From contig AUXH01000104.1 in NCBI GenBank assembly GCA_000482145.1, positions 1-40,886 on the forward strand: a DNA stretch of 40,886 nt, in the 5' to 3' direction. Below are positions 1-9,399 of this stretch, one piece after another. Below the pieces are notes generated by a model. That model made no database searches. It had not been told where the DNA came from and saw only the letters and a list, made by a program, of their open reading frames with translations. Every line of letters begins with the position of its first letter. Position 1 is the stretch's first letter. The DNA is from Strigomonas culicis. Lineage: Eukaryota > Euglenozoa > Kinetoplastea > Trypanosomatida > Trypanosomatidae. Position numbers and translations under genes: made by a program.

Positions 1-40
<40 letters not shown>
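1..40. repeat. (CT)20 microsatellite at window edge
   Basis: Uninterrupted CT dinucleotide repeat, truncated by the window start. It lies about 50 bases past the PolQ stop codon, so on the transcribed strand it reads (GA)n in the 3' flank. Confidence 0.97.
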
Positions 41-42
<2 letters not shown>

Positions 43-88
43 AATGTGTATGCAAGGCAAATGACCAACACGATGACAGAGGCCCCCG

Positions 89-3000
89 TCACCCTTCGAG
101 CGCGCGCAGCTCCCCGTAGCTGGGGCCCATCTTTGTGCTCACGCGCAGCGGCACGGCCAGCTGCAGCTCCTGGCCGGCCGCCTCCATCACTGCCTGCAGC
201 CGCGGCGCGAGGAGGGCGGCGGCCTGCCCCGGCACCGCGTACACGAGCTCGTCGTGCACCGCCAGGACGAGCGCGGCCGGGGCCGCCGGGAGGCGCAGCG
301 GCAGCAGCTCGTAGCGCCGCCGGTGGACCGCGCGCATCGCGGCCTGCAGGATGGTGGCGGCGCCGCCCTGCACGGCGAGCGCCACCGCCTGCTGCTTGCG
401 CCGGTTCGGGTCGCGCTCCTCGCGCAGGTCACGGCAGCCCAGCCCCAGCGTCCGCACCGTCTGTTGGTGGTAGGCCTCCAGCCGCGTCCGCTGCAGGTAG
501 CTGCGCACGTGGGGGTAGGCATCGTAGAAGCGCGTGATGAGCTCGCTCGCGCTGAGCGGCGGGCCGCCGCCCGCCGCCTCCGCGGCGATCTTCCGGATGT
601 GGCTGTCCATCTGATCCTTGCCCATGCCGTACAGGAGGCCGTAGACGATCACCTTGACGGCCTGCCGCAGCGTCTCCGGCACGGCCGCGCCCGCGCCGCC
701 GTGGTGCAGCTGCGCGGCGACGAGGCGCAGCACGTCCTCGCCGCTCGTGAGCTGCGCGCACAGCAGCGGGTCCCCGCAGAGGTGCGCCAGCACGCGCAGC
801 TCGATCTGGTTGAAGTCGAGCGAGACAAAGACGCAGCCGGGCGGCGGCACATAGAGGTGCCGCAGCGTCCACGTGGCGTCCGCCGTGAAGAGCGGGTAGG
901 ACGCCGCTGCCGGCTCGCTGGTGTCCGGCGGGGCCCGCAGCGCGGCGGCGCTGTACAGCGCGCACGGCGGCTGCTTGTTGATGGTCTGGAGGTTAGGCCG
1001 CGCGCAGTATATGCGTCCCGTGTAGCCCATGTGCACGCTCCACTGCGGGTACACCACGTAGTGCAGGTGTTTCGGGGAGAGCGCCGCCGGGTCGCTCCCC
1101 GCTGTCGCCTCCGCCTGGTACGCCTGCGGGGGGATGTAGCGCACGTGGACAGCGATCTGCGACTGGAAGTACGTCGTGAGGGCCCGCGCGAAGCCCTCGC
1201 GCTCCTTCACGGCGATCCAGCACTGCAGCAGGAAGACGCAGCGGCGCACCGTGTCCTGCACATCCGCGGCGCCGGCGCCACCGCTGACGAGCTGCAGCAG
1301 CCGCGCCATCTCTTCCCGCAGCGCGGCGTAGCGGTGCTGCGCGCCGGCGGCGGCCGCGGCGAGGTTCACGCTCGCGCCGCCCTTCGCCTTCTCGGCCGCC
1401 GCGCAGAGGCGCTCGCCGGCGGCCAGCAGCGGCTGGCACACCGCGGTCGCGGCGGCGTCCGCGGTCTGCCGCTCCAGCAGCAGGCGCAGGAGCGGCTGGA
1501 CGAGGTCCGCCACCTCGAGCTGCGGGAGGGGGGTCGCCGCGTCGGCGGTGGCGGGCAGGTGGCGGGCCAGCAGCCCCTCCGCCTTGCGCAGAACCGCGCG
1601 CACCTGGGCGTGGAGGTCTTCCAGCATGCGCTCGAAGGTGGCCTTGCTGACAAAGATGCCGTGGTAGCCCATCATGACCGCCAGCATCGTCGCATAGGTG
1701 GCGCGCTCGCAGGCGTCGTAGAGCTGCTGCGTCGGGACCGCCGCCGGCGGCGCGGCACCGGCGGCGGCCAGCAGCGACGAGCGCAGCTGCACCGGCGGCT
1801 GCACGACCGCGTCAAGGAGGTCGGTGAAGTAGAAGTACACGCACAGCAGGTGATGGCACACCTCCGTGCGGTACGCGGTGAGCCGCGACTCCGCCGCGGA
1901 GGTGGGGTCGGCGATCTCGTAGCGGCGGCGCCGCTTGCGCCGCGCCACGGCGCCGTCCTCAACGGCCTCCAACCGGTTGAGTAGGTCTAAGGCGGTGACG
2001 TGCTTCTTCCCACCAGACTTGGCGTCTTGACCGCTGGCGGCCTGTTCCTTCCGCGGCTTCCTTTTTGGCTGCTTCCCCTTCACATCTGTGGCCTCCTTGT
2101 GCGCCTCCGCTTGCCCTTTGCGGCGCAGCTCCTCTGACATTTCGGCCAGCAGCGTGGTTTGCTCTGCCTGCAGCTGCTGGGCCTCCTCCGCCGGTGCCTC
2201 ATCCCGCTCGCCGTCGTCGTCACTCGCCGTGGTGGAGGAAGACGCCGATGTACTGTAGGAGGAGGCGGAGGAGGTGGGGGAGGGAGAGCTAGAAGCGCCG
2301 TGTCGGGCCCGGTAGGACTGGTACGCGCGCTGCTGCTGCGCCACGTCGTGGACGCACTGCGCGATAAGCAGCCGCCGCTCCTCGGAGAGCGCCTCCTCTA
2401 TGATGTGCATGGCGGCGGCGGTGGGTGCCGCGACGGTGGTCTCCGACGATGAGCCGCCAGGACCGCTTCCCTCCGCCGCTGCTGCTGCCACTCCCCTATG
2501 GCTACCGTAGTTCCGGTGAAACCCAACAGGCAGGCGCAGCATTCCCGAGACGTCGGCCGCCTGCCGCGCCAGGTCCGTCCAGATCCCGGCATCCACGACC
2601 CCCGCCATCTCCAGACGCTCTGTCCCCAGGAAGAGACAGAGCAGCTGCATGAGCAGCTCCGTGTGGCACAGCAGCTTGCGTACCGTCGGCGTCCGCAGCA
2701 GCAGGGCGACGAGGGGGAGCGTGGGGTACGACGTGGGGTCCGCCGTGAGGAGGGCAAAACCGGGGCGACCCTGCTCTGCCGCCGCGGCAGTGGCAGCGAC
2801 GTCCAGCACGGCCGAGGGCCGCAGCATACAGTAGAGGCGTATGCTGTGGAACACGCGCAGCGCGTAGTCTTGGCCGCCGTCCGCGGTCGGGCTCGGCTCG
2901 CCGGCCGTCAGCGACGCGGCGGCGCAGCGCTCGAGGACGGCGGCGAAGGCCTGCGGGTGGCTCAGCAGGCTCACCTCACTCAGCAGCTCGACGTCGACCA

Positions 3001-3769
3001 CGACGGGGCCCAGGGCGCCCTCCAGGAGGGACGGCAGCAGCGGCATCAGGTCACGCAGCAGGGGGTGGGGGTGCGGCCGCGCGGGCGCCGGCGCCGGGGC
3101 GGCCGCGACGGCCTCCGCCGCCTCCACCTTACGTCGCTTGTGGTCGATTTCACTGCTGCTGTCCTGCGTGGCATCCACGGCCGTGTTATCGGAGGTCACA
3201 ATCACCACTTCTTCCTCCGGCTGCTCGTTTTCCTCCACCACCACCACAGCGGTCTTCTGCGATGCTTGGCTCTTCTGCCTCGCGTGCCTACCGGGTACGA
3301 GAACGGGCTCCTGCTGCGAGAGCGACGTCGGCGTGCCCTGCGGCGGCTGTGGCGGTGGCGGCGCTGCCACTGTCTCTACAGAAGCCACACGCCGCTCGGC
3401 CGATGGGGCGCGTTCTGGTGTCGCTGGTGCGCTACGGTGTTGCTCGCGGGTCTGGCTCGTCTCCTTCGTGGCCGTGGCCACCGCTGCCGCGTGCTGCTGC
3501 TGCTGCTGCTGCTGCTGTTGCTGCTTCTCGCGCAGCGCGGCGGTGCTGGCCTGCAGCGCAGAGAGCCAGAAGCTCAGGGAGGGGGCCGCTGTGGGAGGAG
3601 CAGCGGCGGCGGTCGGCAGCGGTTCGGGCGGTGGCGGTGCCGCACCGGCGGTGGAGCTGTGCGTGGGCTCCGCGCTATCTGGCAGTACAGGGGCAGCTTT
3701 CTCTGCTTCCTTCCTTGCTGTCTTTCTGGGTGAAGGCTTGCGCGGAGAATTGCTTTTCGTTCTTGCCAT
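89..3769 (-). CDS. POLQ: Family A DNA polymerase, PolQ (theta) type, polymerase domain only
   Basis: A template-directed DNA polymerase of 1,226 residues. The C-terminal 300 residues carry all family A palm and finger motifs: motif A LDFNQIELR with catalytic D985, the O-helix motif B RQAVKVIVYGLLYGM near 1036-1052, and motif C VHDELVY with D1173 and E1174. A GRIYCARPNLQTINKQ stretch precedes motif A, as in PolQ/PolN. The first 600 residues are low complexity: Lys/Pro/Ala-rich, a Q10 run at 83-92, acidic stretches and basic KRKPRK/RRKRRRR clusters that could be nuclear signals. There is no helicase domain, unlike animal PolQ, and I see no 3'-5' exonuclease motifs. Trypanosomatids are known to encode PolQ as polymerase-only. 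The likely role is end joining or lesion bypass in the nucleus or mitochondrion (inference). The ATG at 3769 is the first after a predicted splice acceptor at 3887. Confidence 0.9.
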   Translation of the reverse strand: MARTKSNSPRKPSPRKTARKEAEKAAPVLPDSAEPTHSSTAGAAPPPPEPLPTAAAAPPTAAPSLSFWLSALQASTAALREKQQQQQQQQQQHAAAVATATKETSQTREQHRSAPATPERAPSAERRVASVETVAAPPPPQPPQGTPTSLSQQEPVLVPGRHARQKSQASQKTAVVVVEENEQPEEEVVIVTSDNTAVDATQDSSSEIDHKRRKVEAAEAVAAAPAPAPARPHPHPLLRDLMPLLPSLLEGALGPVVVDVELLSEVSLLSHPQAFAAVLERCAAASLTAGEPSPTADGGQDYALRVFHSIRLYCMLRPSAVLDVAATAAAAEQGRPGFALLTADPTSYPTLPLVALLLRTPTVRKLLCHTELLMQLLCLFLGTERLEMAGVVDAGIWTDLARQAADVSGMLRLPVGFHRNYGSHRGVAAAAAEGSGPGGSSSETTVAAPTAAAMHIIEEALSEERRLLIAQCVHDVAQQQRAYQSYRARHGASSSPSPTSSASSYSTSASSSTTASDDDGERDEAPAEEAQQLQAEQTTLLAEMSEELRRKGQAEAHKEATDVKGKQPKRKPRKEQAASGQDAKSGGKKHVTALDLLNRLEAVEDGAVARRKRRRRYEIADPTSAAESRLTAYRTEVCHHLLCVYFYFTDLLDAVVQPPVQLRSSLLAAAGAAPPAAVPTQQLYDACERATYATMLAVMMGYHGIFVSKATFERMLEDLHAQVRAVLRKAEGLLARHLPATADAATPLPQLEVADLVQPLLRLLLERQTADAAATAVCQPLLAAGERLCAAAEKAKGGASVNLAAAAAGAQHRYAALREEMARLLQLVSGGAGAADVQDTVRRCVFLLQCWIAVKEREGFARALTTYFQSQIAVHVRYIPPQAYQAEATAGSDPAALSPKHLHYVVYPQWSVHMGYTGRIYCARPNLQTINKQPPCALYSAAALRAPPDTSEPAAASYPLFTADATWTLRHLYVPPPGCVFVSLDFNQIELRVLAHLCGDPLLCAQLTSGEDVLRLVAAQLHHGGAGAAVPETLRQAVKVIVYGLLYGMGKDQMDSHIRKIAAEAAGGGPPLSASELITRFYDAYPHVRSYLQRTRLEAYHQQTVRTLGLGCRDLREERDPNRRKQQAVALAVQGGAATILQAAMRAVHRRRYELLPLRLPAAPAALVLAVHDELVYAVPGQAAALLAPRLQAVMEAAGQELQLAVPLRVSTKMGPSYGELRALEG
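3494..3523 (-). repeat. CAG/CAA repeat coding polyglutamine in PolQ
   Basis: Eight CTG triplets, one TTG and one CTG on the + strand encode ten consecutive Gln (residues 83-92). A triplet run of this kind is likely to vary in length between strains. Confidence 0.95.
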
Positions 3770-4737
3770 TTTTTTGGCCTTTTCGACTACGTTTTGTCTT
3801 CTTTTCTTTATGAATGTGTATGGATATGTTTTTGTATGTGTGTGTGTGTGTGTGTAAGAAAAAGGACTTTTTTTAAATTCCTACGTCTAAAAACAACAAA
3901 CACACAAACAAAAAAGAATAAAAAACAAACAACTCTATTTCTATTCCTTTTCTTCTATTTTTCTTTACAGCCAAAGAGAAACAAGAATCAAGTGTAAGAG
4001 AGAGAGAGGAGAGTGAAGAGAAATGTATGAAGTACATCGCATAGCTCATACTGGCAGATACTTAGGCACTACACACATACTGGTTCCTATAGGCATGTAC
4101 ACCCAACAAGAGTGCTTAGAGGCGGTTCTGCAGTGAAGAAAGAGAAAAAAAAAGTCTGAAAAGGACAGATGCGCATATTGACACTGACATAGTTGTATGT
4201 TTTTAAGCATGCGCACACATCCATCAAAACCCCCACACACACATACACGCAGACACGAAGAGATCATCACCCACCCACAAGCATCGATCACTAATTACGT
4301 TTTTCCCCTTATAATATTATAGTTATATAGCGCTTTCTGTTTTGTAGTTAGTTCAAACAAAAAAAGCGGTAACGTGTTTGAATTTGAAAAGAAAAGAAGA
4401 GGAGGGACCCATTAGAGAGCAGTGCATGTATAAAATAAATGATTCTGTTAGCGAAAGGAAATACTATTGCTCATACATGCGTTTCTTTTTTGACAAACAG
4501 TGGCAGAAGTACGTCGAATCCGTGGGCAACAAATTATGCTTTTCCAGTTAATGTTCTCACAGTCCCTTTCTCTCTGTTGCCCCCCACTTTTTTTTTTAAC
4601 CTCCCCCTTTCATTTTCAATCTCCTAGCAAGATTCGTTATTGGAGTTGAGTCGTTCAAGATCTTTTTTCTTTTCTATATATATGTATACATATATTCATA
4701 TGCATATAGTTTTTTTTTTCTTCTCGCCTCCGCTGTT
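3770..4737. other. Intergenic region, PolQ / M6PR-tail gene
   Basis: A/T-rich spacer with no convincing gene. It holds a (TG)n run at about 3837-3855, an A-rich stretch at 3889-3935 that is the pyrimidine tract of the PolQ acceptor, a purine run near 4000-4016, a 12-base palindrome at 4310-4321 (TATAATATTATA), long T runs near 4590 and 4712, and a TA-rich alternating stretch at 4674-4700. The left part is the PolQ 5' UTR and the right part should be the 3' UTR of the upstream gene. Confidence 0.7.
3887..3935 (-). promoter_or_regulatory. Predicted trans-splice acceptor for PolQ
   Basis: On the minus strand a T-rich tract (3889-3935) ends in TTTTTAG, with AG at 3887-3888. This gives a 5' UTR of about 117 nt that contains the TG repeat. 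Confidence 0.55.
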
Positions 4738-5157
4738 TTAAAACTTGACGACCACATCCGCCGGCTCGAGACCCTCCTCTTGTCCGTAGTCGTCCCCGTC
4801 ACTCGGCAGCGTATCTAAGTGCGCTGCGTAGGCGGAGAAGGCACCGCTGCGGCGCGAGCCGCGCCGGCCCTCATCACCCTCTTCGCGGCGCGGGAGCGCC
4901 ATCATGCCGCCCGCGCTGCGCACGACGCTCTGGTGGTGGTACTCGTCCGTGTAGTAGCGCTGCGGGACGCCGAGCTGCACCCGGCCGCAGGTGAGGAGCC
5001 GCAGCAGCAGCGCCACGAGGCCGCACCAGAAGCGGTAGTTGGGCAGCACCTCCGGACACCGGTGCAGGCCGCCGTGGTAGCGCACAAGGCTGCCGACCAA
5101 AAAGTACGCCGCCAACAGCGAGCCCACCACGATGAAGAAGATGGCGGCGCCGTGCAT
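4738..5157 (-). CDS. Small membrane protein with M6PR/ATG27-like cytosolic tail, no lumenal domain
   Basis: A 139-residue protein. Residues 4-26 form a single hydrophobic helix directly after the initiator Met. It is followed by RYHGGLHRCPEVLPNYRFW, which resembles the juxtamembrane signature of cation-dependent mannose-6-phosphate receptors and ATG27 (aromatic, Gly-rich, then PNxxFW). The rest is a cytosolic tail with YYTDEY and an acidic region (DGDDYGQEEGLEP). Family members normally have a 150-200 residue lumenal MRH domain before the membrane helix. Here the frame runs upstream only to a stop codon near 5227 with no ATG, and the predicted acceptor at 5265 leaves no room for one. It may be a sorting or scaffold protein of the Golgi/endosome that kept only the tail (inference). 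The family assignment rests on a short motif. Confidence 0.65.
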   Translation of the reverse strand: MHGAAIFFIVVGSLLAAYFLVGSLVRYHGGLHRCPEVLPNYRFWCGLVALLLRLLTCGRVQLGVPQRYYTDEYHHQSVVRSAGGMMALPRREEGDEGRRGSRRSGAFSAYAAHLDTLPSDGDDYGQEEGLEPADVVVKF

Positions 5158-5732
5158 GGGTTGTCTAGCCTTTACAAGGTGGGGACGAGCGCGTCTGGTG
5201 TGTCTTGGGGCGGTACGTCCGTGAATTTATATTCCGTTATTCCTAAGAAAGAGGGTGAAGCTCTCTGAGAAGCGCAACAACAACAACACCAACGACAACA
5301 ACAAAAGAGGATTCAGAAGAGGATGTGTGAGAAGAAACAATAAGAGTCATAATCAGCACAAGTAAACACGTAGATGATCCATTTCTTATGGTATGTTTAG
5401 GTTTGGAGAGTAGCGCAGCTCTACCTAGTCATTTCGTTACTGACACGTCCTTGTGTCTGTATGGGTATAATAGAGAGAGAGAGAGTAAGATACATTACCA
5501 TCCAGCACCCGAGCGAGGTGGACCATACAAAACCAACAACAACAAACAAAAGTATACACAAGTTCGCCCAAACGAAGAAAATGAAAATAAAAAGAGGAAA
5601 CAAATAAACTGACAAAACGTGTAAATATAAAACGGAACACCCTCCGACTAATAGTCAGCACACATTCCGACGAGTTCACATTATTACAATAGTACGTTGT
5701 TACTATTATGTATATACAAATATTTTCACCGT
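5158..5732. other. Intergenic region, M6PR-tail gene / p24 gene
   Basis: No gene seen. It contains an AAC-rich tract (5275-5305), an (AG)7 run at 5472-5485, and several A-rich stretches (5520-5635) that would be T-rich on the transcribed strand. The short frames across it are low in complexity and read through tracts. Confidence 0.7.
5265..5340 (-). promoter_or_regulatory. Predicted trans-splice acceptor for M6PR-tail gene
   Basis: Minus-strand tract rich in C and T (TTGTTG repeats, TCTTCT) ends in CTTCTCAG with AG at 5265-5266. The 5' UTR would be about 107 nt, and the first ATG after it is at 5157. Confidence 0.55.
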
Positions 5733-6419
5733 TTAGATGAGCTTGTATCGCTTCATCACGCGGCGGAGGCGAACAAAGTTCACCACATTCGTGATGATGG
5801 CAATGGTGACAAAGATGTACGTGACGATCCACGTGTTGGACTCCGCCTCCACGATGGAGTAGCGCATGCCGTTGTCGTCGTCGGAGAGCGCCGTGTAGGT
5901 GCGCCGGATCCCCGTCAGCGCCTTGGTGATGTACTTCATCTGTCGGTAGGCACCGCTACCTTTGACGGCGCCGATGGACACGGGCGAGGTGCGACTGTAC
6001 GAGGCCTTGGTGGTGCGCGTGCGCTCCGCGTCCTCCGCATCCTCGACGTTGAGCGTCACATTGAGTGACACGGCGCCGCTCGCCGCCTTCGCGGCGACGT
6101 TGAAGCAGATGCCGATGTTGCCGGTGCGCTTGATCTGCAGCACCTCGCGCGCGCGCTCCTTCGCGGGCTCGTGTTCGAGCAGCACGCGGCCGCCCGGCGA
6201 CGTGATGGAGACCGAGACGAAGGGGCTGAGGCTGCGCGCCATCTGGTAGCGGAACTCGTAGCGGCCGGTCGCCGCGATGTCGCTCGTGAAGCACTTGGTC
6301 TTGCCGGGCGTCACCGTGAATCGGAAGGCCTCCGCGGCGGGGCTCACGGCCAGCAGCAGCAGCAGCACCACCGCCAGCAGGACGGGCCGACGCGCGGCGA
6401 AGGAAGAGACGCGTTGCAT
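5733..6419 (-). CDS. p24/emp24 family GOLD-domain cargo receptor
   Basis: A type I membrane protein of 228 residues that cycles between ER and Golgi in COPI/COPII vesicles and helps load secretory cargo, including GPI-anchored proteins. A signal peptide covers residues 1-31 (poly-Val/Leu core ending in AEA). The GOLD domain follows with the family's paired cysteines at C43 (KTKCFTSD) and C105 (IGICFN). A membrane-proximal helix (GIRRTYTALSDDD to SIVEAESNTW) leads to one transmembrane segment near 191-212. The short tail ends RYKLI, a dibasic arrangement close to the KxKxx COPI signal. The frame extends to 6545, but a splice acceptor at 6473 and the clear signal peptide fix the ATG at 6419. 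Length is typical of the family; which p24 subfamily is not clear. Confidence 0.92.
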   Translation of the reverse strand: MQRVSSFAARRPVLLAVVLLLLLAVSPAAEAFRFTVTPGKTKCFTSDIAATGRYEFRYQMARSLSPFVSVSITSPGGRVLLEHEPAKERAREVLQIKRTGNIGICFNVAAKAASGAVSLNVTLNVEDAEDAERTRTTKASYSRTSPVSIGAVKGSGAYRQMKYITKALTGIRRTYTALSDDDNGMRYSIVEAESNTWIVTYIFVTIAIITNVVNFVRLRRVMKRYKLI

Positions 6420-6748
6420 GGGAAAGATAGGAGTAGTAATAATAATAGTGCTTACTAACAAAGAAGCGGGTACTGAGCGAAGAAGAAGGGGAAAAGGAAG
6501 AAGAAATACAACATCGCGTATAAAGGATAAAATGAATGCGTACACAACAACAAACAGTAAATCTTTACATGGACATCAATGCGTGTAAAGCGCGTATTTT
6601 AATAACTGCTTTATGTGATTAACAACAAAAGAGCCAATGCATGCATATGTGCATGTTATAATTATACACAATAAGGTTAGAAAAAAACAAAAGAACGTGA
6701 ACATCTTTTTTTTTTTTAGCCTCTTCATCACTTTATCTCCACCTACTT
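6420..6748. other. Intergenic region, p24 gene / 290-residue gene
   Basis: 329 bases with no gene. The left part is the p24 5' UTR and acceptor; the rest is A/T-rich with a T10 run at about 6707-6717. Confidence 0.7.
6473..6510 (-). promoter_or_regulatory. Predicted trans-splice acceptor for p24 gene
   Basis: Strong minus-strand polypyrimidine tract (TTTCTTCTTCCTTTTCCCC) followed by CGCTCAG, AG at 6473-6474, 53 nt upstream of the ATG. It lies inside the longer open frame and so excludes the upstream in-frame start at 6545. Confidence 0.65.
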
Positions 6749-7621
6749 CTACTGCGGCGCTGTCGAGGTGGCGGTAGCGGCCGTTGTGGCGGCCTTCTCC
6801 CTATCGGTGGCTGCTGCGTGCAGCTCATCCATCTGTGCGAGGCGTCGCTCCCAGCGCTCCCAGACGCGCGCCGTCAGGCCCTCGTCGACTGCCTCTCCAT
6901 GCAGCTCGTCAAACACGTAGTCGCTTGAGTCCACGAGCGGCACCTCGCAGTGCACGACGCCGAGCCGCTGCAGCGCCGCCGCGGCGGGCGGCGCCGTCTC
7001 ACCGGCCGCCGCGGCGCTCGCGAGCGCGTCCTGGATGTACAGGCCCATCGCCAGCAGCTCCTCCTCCTCCGCCTCGTCCTCCGCGACGGCGGCGCTGCGG
7101 CCATTCGGCGCGTAGTACACCGCCACGACGGTGTGCGCGACGACCGGCTCGCGGGCGTACTGGCGCCGCCGGCGCGCGGCCGCGTCCTTCGTGCCCGCGC
7201 CGTCCGCGAGCCGCGGCGCCTCGGCGAGTGCCTCCCGATGCAGCAGCATCTCCTTCGTCTGCTCGAGGTCGCCCAGCCGCAGGTCGGCGGGGTCGCACGA
7301 CAGCAGCGCCGCGAGCTGGGCGCGCAGCGCCGCCTTGTGCGGCAGCAGCGCGCGCGCCGGCTGTGCAAAGCCGAGTCGGCAGCACGGCGTGCGGGCGCCG
7401 AAGAGGGGGCCCAGTGCGTACTCCCGCACGATGCGCGCGCGCACGCTCGGGACGCCGCTGCTCTGGAAGGACGACGTGGCCGCGCCGGCAGGCACAAAGT
7501 CCTCGTTGTAAGGCCAGTAGTACGCGCGGCGGGCGGTGCACAGCGGCGCGTGCACCGCCGTGGCCCACGCCGCGCGTTGGCGGCAGACCGTGCCGGTAGC
7601 AGAGGCTACAAGACGGTACAT
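6749..7621 (-). CDS. Unknown protein, probably mitochondrial
   Basis: 290 residues with no domain I recognise. The N-terminus (MYRLVASATGTVCRQRAAW and on to TARRAYYW) is rich in Arg, Ala, Ser and Thr and lacks acidic residues for about 40 positions, like a mitochondrial presequence. A GPLFGARTPCCRLGFAQPAR stretch follows, then charged, Ala-rich helical segments (EDEAEEEELLAMGLYIQDAL near 180-200) and a WERWERRLAQMDELHAA helix near 255-271. It could be a mitochondrial ribosomal or respiratory-complex subunit, many of which are lineage-specific in these organisms, but nothing in the sequence proves that. The frame begins upstream at a TTG at 7636; I use the first ATG at 7621, 41 nt after a good acceptor. 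Confidence 0.75.
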   Translation of the reverse strand: MYRLVASATGTVCRQRAAWATAVHAPLCTARRAYYWPYNEDFVPAGAATSSFQSSGVPSVRARIVREYALGPLFGARTPCCRLGFAQPARALLPHKAALRAQLAALLSCDPADLRLGDLEQTKEMLLHREALAEAPRLADGAGTKDAAARRRRQYAREPVVAHTVVAVYYAPNGRSAAVAEDEAEEEELLAMGLYIQDALASAAAAGETAPPAAAALQRLGVVHCEVPLVDSSDYVFDELHGEAVDEGLTARVWERWERRLAQMDELHAAATDREKAATTAATATSTAPQ

Positions 7622-8341
7622 GACGTGCTTATGCAAATGTCACAGATTTCTATTTGTAGGGACTGTTTATGAGGAAAAGACATAGAAATTAAAGAGAAGA
7701 TAAGAAGTCAGATTAAAGCGGAGTGTTTCTTTGTCTTGTTTGTTTATCAGTTTTTGAATCACACATTTATATGCTTACCGAGGAATAGAGGGATAACGGT
7801 TTTTTTTTTTAAGATGTTGCTGTTTTTAGGACAACACAAAAAATGAAAAAAAAAACTTATTTAATCCGGGAGTAGTGACTACTAAAGAAAGAGAGAAGAA
7901 ATAAACTTTTGAAATTGATATTTTTTCTTTTTTTTTGTAGATTAGGCCTTTCCTTGCAGCTTTGCCTAGATAAAGATCATCTACCAAAGATGCTTCCCAG
8001 TATAAAAATAGGGTCCAAAGGGTATATCATGGTATTAAAAAAAAAAGATCAACATTGAAGAAACAAAAACAAGAGTAATTAAAAAAGAAAGAAGAAAAGA
8101 AAAGAAGAGAGACATACCATCAGTGAAAGAAGAATCTGTTAAAAAAACAACAACGAAAAAAAAAGTGACTTATGTACTTGCATCTTCCTTTGCATATGCG
8201 TTTTACACCTTCTTTTTCTTTCACTTTCCATAGTGATTCTCTTCTCCTTCTCTTTTCTTCCCCTTCTCTCTGTGTCTTTTTAAATATTTTCTTTTGCCGT
8301 AGGCTTAACGCTGACTCCGCTTTTTTTTTTCCTTTCCCGTT
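7622..8341. other. Intergenic region, 290-residue gene / TIM gene
   Basis: No gene seen in 720 bases. It contains T runs (7800-7811, 7921-7938), long A-rich tracts (8033-8165) and a short perfect palindrome AGTAGT-G-ACTACT at 7871-7883. The right part, next to the TIM stop codon, is pyrimidine-rich on the + strand (8195-8290). The short + strand frame here has no coding character. Confidence 0.7.
7663..7708 (-). promoter_or_regulatory. Predicted trans-splice acceptor for 290-residue gene
   Basis: T/C-rich minus-strand tract followed by ATAAACAG, AG at 7663-7664, about 41 nt before the ATG at 7621. Confidence 0.5.

Positions 8342-9399
<1,058 letters not shown>

Noticed and set aside
254..1984. 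Long + strand open frame of 576 codons opposite PolQ
   Set aside because: Arg/Ala/His/Gly-rich antisense reading of a high-GC3 gene; the minus frame has real polymerase motifs.
2498..3733. Long + strand frame of 411 codons opposite the PolQ N-terminus
   Set aside because: Contains poly-Leu from the CAG run and no domain; a shadow of the minus-strand gene.
4046..4291. 81-codon minus frame in the PolQ / M6PR-tail spacer
   Set aside because: Cys-rich low-complexity reading of CA repeats; no acceptor at a sensible distance.
5437..5832. 131-codon minus frame overlapping the p24 3' end
   Set aside because: Cys/His/Ser/Tyr readthrough of A/T tracts; overlaps a well-supported gene.
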